A stretch of DNA of 64,000 nucleotides from positions 24,965 to 88,964 of the forward strand of contig CAVIJI010000004.1 in assembly GCA_963642885.1 (NCBI GenBank), given 5' to 3'. The position numbers and the translations under genes are program-made. Under the pieces are notes generated by a model. The model was not told where the DNA came from, ran no database searches, and worked only from the letters and a program-made list of their open reading frames with translations. Of the stretch, positions 51,597-60,644 are shown piece after piece (the first letter of the stretch is position 1; each line of letters opens with the position of its first letter). Source of the DNA: UMGS1696 sp963642885 (GTDB lineage Bacteria; Bacillota; Clostridia; Oscillospirales; CAG-272).

Positions 51597-52113
51597 CGGC
51601 GGAATCAGTTCGGTTTTGAGGTGGAGCAATAAACCGCCTCCATGAGAATTTTCTCAAAGAAAATTCTCCGATGTACTGCTTAGGTTTAAGCGGCGGAATC
51701 AGTTCGGTTTTGAGGTGGAGCAATAAACCGCCTCCATGAGAATTTTCTCAAAGAAAATTCTCCGATGTACTGCTTAGGTTTAAGCGGCGGAATCAGTTCG
51801 GTTTTGAGGTGGAGCAATAAACCGCCTCCATGAGAATTTTCTCAAAGAAAATTCTCCGATGTACTGCTTAGGTTTAAGCGGCGGAATCAGTTCGGTTTTG
51901 AGGTGGAGCAATAAACCGCCTCCATGAGAATTTTCTCAAAGAAAATTCTCCGATGTACTGCTTAGGTTTAAGCGGCGGAATCAGTTCGGTTTTGAGGTGG
52001 AGCAATAAACCGCCTCCATGAGAATTTTCTCAAAGAAAATTCTCCGAGGTACTGCTTAGGTTTAAGCGGTGGATTCAGTTCGGTTTTGAGGTGGAGCAAT
52101 AGAACGCCCACGG
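51597..52113 (+). repeat. 94-bp tandem repeat array, 5 full copies plus a partial (locus C)
   Basis: Copies start at 51597, 51691, 51785, 51879, 51973 and, partial and diverged, 52067. Spacing is exactly 94 bp. Each copy has GGCGG...AAACCGCC (loop about 30 bases), the palindrome GAGAATTTTCT/AGAAAATTCTC, CTCCGATGTACTGCTTAGGTTTAAG and then the next unit. The order and the GCTTAGRTTTRAGCGG link match locus B, so this is an amplified member of the same family. Apparent reading frames inside it are artefacts of the repeat. Confidence 0.95.
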
Positions 52114-52133
52114 TATGGTAATTGAATAAATAA

Positions 52134-52161
52134 AACCCGACGGACTTTAATCTGTCGGGTT
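52134..52161 (-). terminator. Terminator of the type III glutamine synthetase gene
   Basis: AACCCGACGGA and TCTGTCGGGTT form an 11-bp stem (one wobble) around 6 bases, with TTTTATTTATT following on the minus strand. Confidence 0.88.
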
Positions 52162-52182
52162 CTGTTTTTATGAGAGCGGATA

Positions 52183-54282
52183 TTATGAAATACCGAACAG
52201 GAGCTTTGAGTAAGTGGGGTATCTCCAGTACTTCATATCGGTTATGCTTTCGGCTTCGTCGCATGCTTCGCGCAGCTTCTCCATAGTGACGATAATCTTT
52301 CCTTTAACCGCGAATGATGCTTCCGTCATATCGGAAATTTCATCGACCGTTTTTACTTCACTGTCAAGCTTTTCGGTAAGTGATGCAATAGACGAAGAGA
52401 GGACTGAGAGCTTTTCGACGAGCTTTTGCTCATAATCTGTGGAAATTGAAGGAGAAAGAGTACGCTTCATCACGCCGGTTTCGCTGATTGCTTTCGTATA
52501 TTCGCTGACAGCGGGAAGTATTTGCTTGTAAATCATGTCAATCATAACATTGGCTTCGATTTTGATGGTTTTAACATAATTTTCAAGCATTATTTCATAT
52601 CTCGAGCGCATTTCCGTCTCGGTATAGACATGGTGTGTTTTAAACAGCTCTATATTCTTCTCGGTGAGGTACATTGTGAGAGCTTCGGGTGTCGAACGAA
52701 GGTTAAGCAGACCGCGCACGTCGGTTGCCTCTTCTATCCACTCATTATCGTAACCGTTGCCGTTGAATATGATTCTCTTGTGCTTTTTAATTGTATCTCT
52801 GATTAAATTATTGAGTTCTTCCTGGAAGTTGTCGGATGCTTCGAGGATGTCGGCGAACTGTCTCAATGATTCAGCTACCGCTGTGTTGAGTACCGTGTTG
52901 CAGTCTGCGATAGAGCTTGAAGAACCTACCATACGGAATTCGAATTTATTTCCCGTGAACGCGAACGGCGAGGTGCGGTTTCTGTCCGTTGTGTCCTTCG
53001 GAAGCTTGGGAAGAATAACCGTTCCGAGATGAAGTCTTGAGGTTTCTTTCGGGTCGTAGTGTTTATCGGATTCAAGCGCATTCAATATATCCGTGAGTTC
53101 ATCTCCGAGGAATATAGATATAACGGCGGGAGGCGCTTCGTTTGCACCGAGACGATGGTCGTTTCCCGCTGTAGCGGCACTGATTCTAAGTAATGCCTGA
53201 TATTCGTCAACGGCTTTGATAACGGCACAGAGGAAAAGAAGAAATTGAGCATTATCATGCGGCGTATCACCCGGGGTAAGAAGATTTACGCCTGTATTGG
53301 TACCTATAGACCAGTTATTGTGTTTGCCGGAGCCGTTTACACCGTTAAACGGTTTTTCGTGGAGAAGACAAACGAGGCCATGACGCTTTGCTACCTTTTT
53401 CATGATTTCCATTGTAAGCTGGTTGTGGTCGGTAGCTATATTGGCTTGCGTGAATATAGGAGCGAGCTCGTGCTGTGCGGGAGCGGCTTCGTTGTGTTCG
53501 GTTTTTGCAAAAATACCGAGCTTCCACAATTCCACATCAAGCTCTCTCATGAAAGCTTCCACTTTAGGTTTAATAACTCCGAAATAATGGTCGTCAAGCT
53601 CCTGACCCTTGAGTGAGCGCGCTCCGAAAAGAGTTCTGCCGGTGAAGATAAGGTCCTCGCGCTTGTTGTACATTTCTTCGGGAACGAGGAAGTATTCCTG
53701 CTCGGGGCCTACACTTGTTCTGACACATGTGACATCGGTATTGGGGTCGAAAAGCTTCAGAATACGGAGCGATTGCTTGTTTATCGCTTCCATTGAGCGT
53801 AAGAGAGGGGTTTTTGTGTCAAGAGCTTCACCACCGTATGAACAGAACGCGGTGGGAATACATAATGTGTCGTCTTTGATGAAGGCATATGATGTGGGGT
53901 CCCATGCCGTATAGCCTCTTGCTTCGAATGTGGCTCTTAAGCCGCCCGAGGGGAACGATGATGCATCAGGCTCACCTCGTACAAGTTCTTTACCGGAGAA
54001 TTCCATTATTACCTTACCGTCACCGATCGGCGAAATAAAGCTGTCGTGTTTTTCGGCGGTAAAGCCGGTTAAAGGCTGAAACCAATGCGTATAGTGAGTG
54101 CAGCCATGTTCCACAGCCCAGTCCTTCATTGCGTTTGCTACAATATTAGCCACACCGAGATCAAGCTGTCTGTTTTCGTCGATTGTTTTTTTAAGAGACT
54201 TATACGTTTCCTTCGGAAGTCTTTCCTTCATGGTTGTGTCATCAAAGGAAAGACAGCCGAAATATTCGCTGACTGTAGACAT
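52183..54282 (-). CDS. glnN: Type III glutamine synthetase
   Basis: A 699-residue GSIII, the large dodecameric glutamine synthetase of Bacteroidetes, Ruminococci and relatives, making glutamine from glutamate, ammonium and ATP. Signatures are the N-terminal FGCLSFDDTTMKERLPKETY, the THWFQPLTG block, the substrate region GPEQEYFLV and FAKTEHNEAAPAQHELAPIF, and NGSGKHNNWS. The typical length (about 700) exceeds the 440-470 of GSI. It is a single-gene unit, with SD-like AAAGGAG before the start. Confidence 0.97.
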   Translation of the reverse strand: MSTVSEYFGCLSFDDTTMKERLPKETYKSLKKTIDENRQLDLGVANIVANAMKDWAVEHGCTHYTHWFQPLTGFTAEKHDSFISPIGDGKVIMEFSGKELVRGEPDASSFPSGGLRATFEARGYTAWDPTSYAFIKDDTLCIPTAFCSYGGEALDTKTPLLRSMEAINKQSLRILKLFDPNTDVTCVRTSVGPEQEYFLVPEEMYNKREDLIFTGRTLFGARSLKGQELDDHYFGVIKPKVEAFMRELDVELWKLGIFAKTEHNEAAPAQHELAPIFTQANIATDHNQLTMEIMKKVAKRHGLVCLLHEKPFNGVNGSGKHNNWSIGTNTGVNLLTPGDTPHDNAQFLLFLCAVIKAVDEYQALLRISAATAGNDHRLGANEAPPAVISIFLGDELTDILNALESDKHYDPKETSRLHLGTVILPKLPKDTTDRNRTSPFAFTGNKFEFRMVGSSSSIADCNTVLNTAVAESLRQFADILEASDNFQEELNNLIRDTIKKHKRIIFNGNGYDNEWIEEATDVRGLLNLRSTPEALTMYLTEKNIELFKTHHVYTETEMRSRYEIMLENYVKTIKIEANVMIDMIYKQILPAVSEYTKAISETGVMKRTLSPSISTDYEQKLVEKLSVLSSSIASLTEKLDSEVKTVDEISDMTEASFAVKGKIIVTMEKLREACDEAESITDMKYWRYPTYSKLLFGIS

Positions 54283-54587
54283 CGGATAAACTCCTTTAAA
54301 TATAATTAAGAATCAAGAAAAAAAGACAATGACAGCAATGGTGAAACCCGCGAATGTCTTTGTCGTTACAATTAAATTATACTCATGTTTTAATACACTG
54401 TCAAGCTTTTTTCGAGAATGAAAAACGAATCGTAGGAATGCACAACTAAGTATTCCATTTTGAAAATCGGTTGTGAAAAATGAGAATATAATAATGTTGT
54501 GAACGAATTCGGAGGTGTTTTTTTGGGAGAACGGTAAAAAATTATATTGCACGATGTACAGAAAACAAAAAAATATAAAAATAATGT

Positions 54588-54616
54588 TTGACAAAACGGA
54601 AATAATGCGGTATAAT
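54588..54616 (+). promoter_or_regulatory. rsmE promoter
   Basis: TTGACA, 17 bases, TATAAT, ending 62 bases before the rsmE start at 54679. Confidence 0.9.
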
Positions 54617-54678
54617 TATATGGTATCTGAATATTGTGTGTTTTTATGCCGATAAATGATTTTCGCGAGGATGGTGTT

Positions 54679-55428
54679 ATGCCGAGATTTTTTATTTCAG
54701 AAGCCGACGTAATTGAAGTCGGCGGACAAACGAAAATCGCAATCGGCGGAGATGACGCGCTTCACATTACCAGATCGCTGAGAATGCGTCCTGGAGAAAG
54801 ACTTACTTTGTGCGATGACATGGGTGTGGAGTACACAACGGAAATATGTGAAATTCCGAGTGCGGAAACCGTATTTGTTCGTGTACTGTCATCCGAAAAA
54901 TCGGGCAACGAGCCGCCGTATCGGTGTACGGTTTATCAGGCTCTTGTCAAGGGAGACAGATTCGATACGGTTTTACAGAAGTCTACGGAACTCGGGGCAT
55001 CTGCCATAGTTCCCGTGGTGACATCAAGATGCATGGTTAAAATCGATTCCGGAGATGTCGGGAGAAAGACGGAAAGATGGCGAAAAATCGTGGCGGAGGC
55101 ATCCAAGCAATGCGGACGTGCGGTTATCCCGACGGTTTATGAGCCCGTGACATTTAAAGAAGCAGTGAAGGAAGCGGCCTGTGCCGATTTACCGCTGTTT
55201 TGCTATGAGGGGGACGGAACGTTGCCTATCTCGAAACACCTTTCAAGCACGGTGAATCCGAGAACGGCATCGATTATGATCGGCCCCGAGGGAGGGTATG
55301 CTCCCGAAGAAGCCTCACTTGCGGTAGAATCCGGTATGCTCATGACGGGACTCGGAAAACGAATATTGAGAACGGAGACGGCTTCTCTGTATGTGCTTTC
55401 GTGCTTATCTTTGAAGTACGAACTTTGA
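54679..55428 (+). CDS. rsmE: 16S rRNA (uracil-1498-N3)-methyltransferase
   Basis: A 249-residue SPOUT methyltransferase that methylates U1498 of 16S rRNA. It starts MPRFFISEADV, with an N-terminal PUA-like RNA-binding part (HITRSLRMRPGERLTLCD), and ends with the knot motifs IMIGPEGGYAPEEASLA, LGKRILRTETASLY. The Met at 54679 has GAGG 8 bases upstream and is conserved in the family, so the ATG at 54634 is rejected. Confidence 0.96.
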   Translation: MPRFFISEADVIEVGGQTKIAIGGDDALHITRSLRMRPGERLTLCDDMGVEYTTEICEIPSAETVFVRVLSSEKSGNEPPYRCTVYQALVKGDRFDTVLQKSTELGASAIVPVVTSRCMVKIDSGDVGRKTERWRKIVAEASKQCGRAVIPTVYEPVTFKEAVKEAACADLPLFCYEGDGTLPISKHLSSTVNPRTASIMIGPEGGYAPEEASLAVESGMLMTGLGKRILRTETASLYVLSCLSLKYEL

Positions 55429-55555
55429 TCGGAATAATGCCGAGGTGGGAATGCGGTCCGTCGCGAAAATCTGTATTTCGCGGGACGGCTGATTGTAAAT
55501 TATGATAATCTGAAAGGAGAGGACTTATCCCGGATAAGGATAGGTTTACCGCTTA

Positions 55556-56008
55556 ATGGATATGGCTAAATCAAGAGAAATCATCAATGCGAAAAATAAC
55601 ATGATGTCTATGAACAAGGGAAAAGCGGCAAGAATAGTGTTTGTTCGCCTTCTTATTATAGCGCTCGTGGACATAATAGTTTCATCGTTATTCGATTTTG
55701 TAGGCGGTGAGGCAATGCGTGAGTATAAATTCCATTGCAATGTTCACACACCCCTCAAGTATGTGTTCGGTGTTCTGCTTGTCATTGCCGCAGCGTTTTT
55801 AGTTTACACCATAGTGAAGAAAATCGACACATCAGCATGGTTGATGACTCCCGTGATGATTTCGGCAGTTGCTCTTTATCTTTTTGTTACGGCAATGCTC
55901 TATGACAGATTCAGAACCACTCCGTACCTCTTTTACACTATGACGGTTGTTGTGAGCGTGCTCTTTGCGGTGTATTATATCTACACTGTTCTGATGTATA
56001 AAAAATAA
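55556..56008 (+). CDS. Small four-helix membrane protein, unknown function
   Basis: A 150-residue protein with a Lys-rich N-terminus and four predicted helices (about 27-47, 67-87, 95-113, 124-145). No family was recognised and no polar motif stands out. The start is preceded by AAGGATAGG at 11 bases; an in-frame TAG 12 bases upstream excludes an earlier start. It follows rsmE at 127 bases, with an inverted repeat (GTCGCGAAA/TTTCGCGGG) near 55459-55486 that may partly terminate rsmE. Confidence 0.6.
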   Translation: MDMAKSREIINAKNNMMSMNKGKAARIVFVRLLIIALVDIIVSSLFDFVGGEAMREYKFHCNVHTPLKYVFGVLLVIAAAFLVYTIVKKIDTSAWLMTPVMISAVALYLFVTAMLYDRFRTTPYLFYTMTVVVSVLFAVYYIYTVLMYKK

Positions 56009-56030
56009 AATCATCGTTTGAATCATTAAG

Positions 56031-56095
56031 AAGTCTGATGTACGAATAGGAGCATCGTGTGATGATACCTTATCGTATATCAGACTTTTACTTTA
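56031..56095 (+). terminator. Terminator behind the small membrane protein gene
   Basis: AAGTCTGATGTACGA pairs with TCGTATATCAGACTT (one wobble) around 27 bases and is followed by TTACTTTAAT. Confidence 0.75.
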
Positions 56096-56315
56096 ATAAT
56101 TTCATTTATTTCGATATTTGTTCGAATAAATAGCATGCTGCGGAAAATAAAGGTGCATATGATTTTTGAATAATCGGCTGTTCGATTGACTCGAATTTCG
56201 CTTTTTTTGCGTTGATATGCCGTTGATAAGAGCAGTTTGACTGCGGAATTCGACTAAACAGCATATCATTAACAAAAAAAACGGCAAATTTCTATGAAAA
56301 ATCCTTATTTTCCTA

Positions 56316-56344
56316 TTGAAAAAATACAAAATATGATGTAAAAT
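56316..56344 (+). promoter_or_regulatory. Promoter of the CdaR/PucR-type regulator
   Basis: TTGAAA, 17 bases, TAAAAT, 54 bases upstream of the start. The remainder of 56096-56315 shows no other feature. Confidence 0.65.
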
Positions 56345-56398
56345 ATAGTGTAGTATATACAATGAATAATAAAATATAACTTATGGAAGGGGCATCAT

Positions 56399-57484
56399 AT
56401 GTCAAATCGTTTATTTCAGGGAATAATTCATCAGATGAGGGACGCCGTTGACAGAATTATCGGTGTTATTGACGATAACGGTGTGATAATTGCTTGCAGT
56501 GAGCTTGTGAAGATAGGCGAAATGCGACAGGGAGTTCGCGATGAGCTTGCATATACTTCCGATGCGATTACCTCCGGCGGCTACACGTATAAGCCGATAG
56601 GGACAAGTTCGAAATGGGAGTACATAGTATTCATAGAAGGCGAAGATAAATATGCCGAAAAGATAGCTACTATTTTAGCTGTCTCACTCTCGAATATTAA
56701 GAACTTGTACGATGAAAAATACGACAAGAATTCGTTCATCAAGAATATTATCTTAGATAATATTCTCCCGAGTGATATTTACATCAAATCCAAGGAGCTT
56801 CGTTTTAACGCTGAGGAATCGCGTGTCGTATTCCTTATTAAGTTCCATTCGAAGTCCGATGTTCTTTCCTTCGATATGGTGCAGAATATTTTCCCGGATA
56901 AAAACAAGGATTATGTTATCTCGACAGGCGAGACCGATATAGTACTTGTCAAAGAGGTTAAGCCCGGAACGGATATTAAGGAAATCGAAAAGATAGCAAA
57001 GAACATAGCCGATACTCTTAACTCCGAGTTCTATGTAAAGGTTTCCGTCGGTATAGGTACCGTAGTCGATAATATCAAGGATCTCGCACGTTCTTACAAG
57101 GAAGCTCAGGTTGCGTTTGAAGTAGGTAAAGTATTCGATACGGAAAAGAATATAATCAGCTATGAAAATCTCGGCATAGGTCGACTTATTTACCAGCTTC
57201 CTACCACACTCTGTGAGATGTTCCTTCAGGAAGTATTCAAGAACGGTTCGCTCGATTCTCTTGACAGAGAGACGCTCATGACGATTCAGGCGTTCTTCGA
57301 AAATAACCTTAATGTATCCGAGACATCGCGTAAGCTGTTTGTACACAGAAACACACTGGTTTACAGACTCGAGAAAATCCGTAAGCTCACAGGACTCGAC
57401 CTCAGAGAATTCGATCACGCAATTACATTTAAGGTTGCACTGATGGTTAAGAGATACCTTACCACAAAGCCCGTTAAATATTAA
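56399..57484 (+). CDS. CdaR/PucR family transcriptional regulator
   Basis: A 361-residue regulator. The N-terminal 130 residues form a sensor-like domain (sugar-diacid recognition-like in CdaR), the middle a GGDEF-like/CdaR domain (VSVGIGTVVDNIKDLARSYKE near 216-236) and the C-terminus a PucR-type helix-turn-helix with FFENNLNVSETSRKLFVHRN, TLVYRLEKI near 302-330. The effector is unknown. It stands alone between two terminators, upstream of ftsE; a role in controlling the glycan genes is only a guess. Confidence 0.85.
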   Translation: MSNRLFQGIIHQMRDAVDRIIGVIDDNGVIIACSELVKIGEMRQGVRDELAYTSDAITSGGYTYKPIGTSSKWEYIVFIEGEDKYAEKIATILAVSLSNIKNLYDEKYDKNSFIKNIILDNILPSDIYIKSKELRFNAEESRVVFLIKFHSKSDVLSFDMVQNIFPDKNKDYVISTGETDIVLVKEVKPGTDIKEIEKIAKNIADTLNSEFYVKVSVGIGTVVDNIKDLARSYKEAQVAFEVGKVFDTEKNIISYENLGIGRLIYQLPTTLCEMFLQEVFKNGSLDSLDRETLMTIQAFFENNLNVSETSRKLFVHRNTLVYRLEKIRKLTGLDLREFDHAITFKVALMVKRYLTTKPVKY

Positions 57485-57551
57485 TATTTATCGAAGCTTA
57501 AACAGAGATAAAGCCAAAATAATACGAAAGGCAACACTGCTCGGCACACCG

Positions 57552-57581
57552 AAGGCAATACTGTGCGGGCGGTATTGCCTT
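57552..57581 (+). terminator. Terminator behind the CdaR/PucR-type regulator
   Basis: AAGGCAATAC and GTATTGCCTT form a 10-bp stem around 10 bases. Confidence 0.7.
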
Positions 57582-57769
57582 AAATCTTTATAATACGTTA
57601 TTTTAAAAGAAATTACATAAAAATACTGTAAAGTATATACAAAGAACGTCGTATTAGACTTATTGACATTAATGCTGTTGTGTTTTGATTGTGCAATGAG
57701 TATGGCTATGATAAAATACCCTAAGCGGAAAGGAGAGAGGGCGAAAACGCTCTCGCACATCCTACAGTA

Positions 57770-58456
57770 ATGATAGATTTTGTTAACGTGAAAAAAGCAT
57801 ATCCAAACGGAACAATGGCTTTGCGCGGAATCAATCTTCACATTGACGACGGTGAGTTTGTTTTTGTGGTCGGTCATTCGGGAGCCGGCAAAACCACACT
57901 GATGAAGCTGCTGCTGAGAGAAGAAAAAATCAGTTCGGGAAAGCTTACCGTAGGTGACTATGACCTCACCAAAATGTCCGATTTTAAGGTCCCGTATTAC
58001 AGAAGGGAATTGGGTGTTGTTTTCCAGGATTTCAGACTGTTTCCGAAGAAAACAGTCTACGAGAATGTTTCATTTGCAATGGAGGTCGTGGGAACACCGC
58101 GCAAGAAAATCTCCAGAAGAGTACCGGCAATATTAAATACCGTTAACCTTACGGGAAAACAGGATTCATTCCCGAATGAGATCTCCGGCGGCGAGCAGCA
58201 GAGAGTCGCACTTGCACGTGCGCTTGCCAACAATCCCAAGGTTATAATCGCGGACGAGCCGACGGGAAACATCGATCCGAAGATGTCGCTCGAAATAATG
58301 TCGCTTCTCGTTAAAATAAACAGACTCGGTAAAACCGTTATCGTTGTAACACACGAAAAAAATCTTGTTGACTATTATAAACAGCGCGTCGTAATGCTTA
58401 AGGACGGACTTATAGTTGAAGACAGAGTCGGGGGTATGTTCGATGCGAAGATATAA
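57770..58456 (+). CDS. ftsE: Cell-division ATP-binding protein FtsE
   Basis: A 228-residue ABC ATPase that partners FtsX. Walker A is GHSGAGKTT (near 36-44), the Q-loop VFQDFRLFP, signature ISGGEQQRVALARALANNP, and Walker B VIIADEPTG. It powers FtsX to activate peptidoglycan hydrolases at the septum. There is no ribosome binding site near the ATG; AAAGGAGAG lies about 37 bases upstream, separated by a GAGAG/CTCTC hairpin. ftsX overlaps its end by 14 bases. Confidence 0.96.
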   Translation: MIDFVNVKKAYPNGTMALRGINLHIDDGEFVFVVGHSGAGKTTLMKLLLREEKISSGKLTVGDYDLTKMSDFKVPYYRRELGVVFQDFRLFPKKTVYENVSFAMEVVGTPRKKISRRVPAILNTVNLTGKQDSFPNEISGGEQQRVALARALANNPKVIIADEPTGNIDPKMSLEIMSLLVKINRLGKTVIVVTHEKNLVDYYKQRVVMLKDGLIVEDRVGGMFDAKI

Positions 58457-59321
58457 TATATTCTATTTCATAGGACAGGCGTTATCGGGGCTCTGGAGAA
58501 ACGGTGTCATGACTTTTGCGTCGATAGCGGTGCTCATGAGCTGTCTCGTGGTTTTAGGCGGTTTTACGCTTTTGGTTGAGACAATCAATCTTAATCTCGA
58601 ACAGTTCGGAGTTTTAAAGGAAATTGTCGTTTTTTGCGATCAGAATTTAACCGAAGATGAAATAGTCGAGATCGGTAATAAAATCGAAAAGCTTGACAAT
58701 ATAGAAAAGATCGAACGCGTCACTAAGGAAGAGGGACTCGAGTACATGAAGACAAAATACGATGTGTACTCGGATGTAACAGATGATGTAAACCCGCTTC
58801 CCGACAGATATGATATAACCTATATAGATAACGACAAGGTGTCCGAGCTTGATTATCAGCTCAGACAGATCGAGGGAATAACAAAGGTAAACAACCGTTT
58901 CGAGCTCGCCACAACACTCGAAAACTTCAAGGGCGGAATTAAGCTTGTTTTTGCGTGGTTCTTGATAATTCTCGCTGTTGTCAGCGTTTTCATAATTATC
59001 AATACGATTAAGCTGTCTGTTTTTTCGAGAAAAAACGAAATCAGTATTATGCGCTACGTAGGAGCTACGGGATGGTTCATATCGCTTCCGTTTATATTCG
59101 AAGGTATATTTATCGGTTTGTTTGCTTCGATTTGTGCATACTTTATCGAATGGTATATTTACTCCTACATAGAAACACTCGTTGTGACCGATCTGCAGAT
59201 GTTAACTATAATGCAGTTCTCGGATATCGGTAATTATGTACTGTGGGGCTTTATCGGAGTCGGTGTTTTGGCAGGTATATTCGGCTCGTCGCTTTCACTG
59301 AAAAAATACCTTAGACAGTAA
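58443..59321 (+). CDS. ftsX: Cell-division membrane protein FtsX
   Basis: A 292-residue FtsX: one helix near 20-45, an extracellular loop (about 50-165) that in relatives docks the hydrolase activator, then three helices, with the FtsX-type IMRYVGATGWFI stretch near 205. I choose the ATG at 58443 (GGGGG 8 bases upstream), 14 bases inside ftsE, over 58416. It acts with FtsE and probably the M23 protein encoded next. Confidence 0.95.
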   Translation: MRRYNIFYFIGQALSGLWRNGVMTFASIAVLMSCLVVLGGFTLLVETINLNLEQFGVLKEIVVFCDQNLTEDEIVEIGNKIEKLDNIEKIERVTKEEGLEYMKTKYDVYSDVTDDVNPLPDRYDITYIDNDKVSELDYQLRQIEGITKVNNRFELATTLENFKGGIKLVFAWFLIILAVVSVFIIINTIKLSVFSRKNEISIMRYVGATGWFISLPFIFEGIFIGLFASICAYFIEWYIYSYIETLVVTDLQMLTIMQFSDIGNYVLWGFIGVGVLAGIFGSSLSLKKYLRQ

Positions 59322-59371
59322 CCGAGAAAACGATTTCGGCAGAGCGTTTTTTGGAATTAAAGGGCAGGAAC

Positions 59372-60559
59372 ATGAGAAAAATAAAGCTGAAAATCATGTC
59401 GGCGATTTTAATCGGCAGCGCGGTTGTCGCTATATGCTATCCCATGCAAATTGCGGTAGCGGCTGACGGTGAGCTTACCGATGCAACGGTACAGTCCTAC
59501 GAGGATCAGATTGCCGACATACAAAGAAAAAAGGATCAAGCACTCGATGAGCTTGCGAGTATACAGACGGACAAGAGCAATACGTGGAACACAATCACCG
59601 AGCTTGATAAGGTAATCGAGTACAACAACCAGATGAAAACCCTCGCCGAGGGACAGATGGATGAGCTTGATAAGTCGATTACACAGAAAACGGCGGACAT
59701 CGAGGATAAGGAAACGAGAATAGAGAATCAGGAAGAAGCATTTCTTGAGAGAATGGTTGACGTGTATATGGACGAAAATTCCGATTACATCGAAATTCTT
59801 CTCGGTTCGGAAAGCCTTGTTGACTTTTTAACGAAGCTTGATTATGTAAACGCTGTTTTCGATTTTGATGCCGATGTAATTACAGAATTAAAAGCCACAA
59901 AAGAGGCACTTGAGGCCGATAAGGCTACCCTTGATGATCAATTGGAGATACAGCAGCTGAGAGTTGCGGATTACGAAAACGCGATTCAGGAGAATCAGGC
60001 GGCATATGAGGATAAACTCGACTACATGTCGAACCTTGAGGATAATGAAGCGGATTGGATGGAGACATACAATTACAACAAGCAGCTTGAGGAACAGCTC
60101 AACTCGGAGCTCGAAAATTATTTGGCGGAGCTTCAAAAGAAGAGCCAGTCCGTGTATATCGGCGGTGATGTCGGATGGCCTCTTGACGCAAATGCTTCAT
60201 ACTATGTATCTTCAGAGCAGGGCTGGCGCGATCTTTACGGAGTACAGGATTATCACCTCGGAATAGACTTGGCTTGCGCAAACGGTACCGATGTGTTTGC
60301 GGCCAACGGAGGAACCGTTCTTAAGAGCGAAATGCACTGGAGTTACGGAAACTATGTCCTGATAGACCACGGTGGCGGCATATCGACATTATATGCGCAT
60401 ATGTCGGACAGATTGGTTTCGGCGGGGGATACGGTAAGTGCGGGACAGATAATCGGACATGTAGGCCTTACAGGCAATACGTTCGGATATCATTTGCATT
60501 TCGAAGTCCGTGAAAACGGTTCGGTAGTTAACCCGCGCAACTATTTGGTATTTCCGTAA
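59372..60559 (+). CDS. EnvC-like murein hydrolase activator / M23 peptidase
   Basis: A 395-residue secreted protein: signal peptide to about residue 33 (ending IAVAADG), long coiled coil (about 35-260), and a C-terminal M23/LytM domain (about 275-395). The zinc ligands are present: YHLGIDL (His, Asp) and YHLHFEVREN (H-x-H), so it may be an active endopeptidase, unlike E. coli EnvC. Its place right after ftsEX suggests that FtsX controls it. GGCAGGAAC precedes the ATG at 59372; the TTG at 59351 is less likely. Confidence 0.92.
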   Translation: MRKIKLKIMSAILIGSAVVAICYPMQIAVAADGELTDATVQSYEDQIADIQRKKDQALDELASIQTDKSNTWNTITELDKVIEYNNQMKTLAEGQMDELDKSITQKTADIEDKETRIENQEEAFLERMVDVYMDENSDYIEILLGSESLVDFLTKLDYVNAVFDFDADVITELKATKEALEADKATLDDQLEIQQLRVADYENAIQENQAAYEDKLDYMSNLEDNEADWMETYNYNKQLEEQLNSELENYLAELQKKSQSVYIGGDVGWPLDANASYYVSSEQGWRDLYGVQDYHLGIDLACANGTDVFAANGGTVLKSEMHWSYGNYVLIDHGGGISTLYAHMSDRLVSAGDTVSAGQIIGHVGLTGNTFGYHLHFEVRENGSVVNPRNYLVFP

Positions 60560-60644
60560 TCACGTGATTTTAATCGAGAATCGACTGTGATGTAAGACAG
60601 GTATTGATTCTAAAAAATATTTACCAGAGAAAGGTTTGCAGATA

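Noticed and set aside
51597..52113. CRISPR array or coding repeat protein (minus-strand frames reading ...RRFIAPPQNRTDS...)
   Set aside because: Repeats are contiguous with no variable spacers, and the frames change and stop within the array; they have no ribosome binding sites and are by-products of the 94-bp unit.
56753..57418. Minus-strand reading frame of 221 codons
   Set aside because: It is antisense to the CdaR/PucR-type regulator and has no features of its own.
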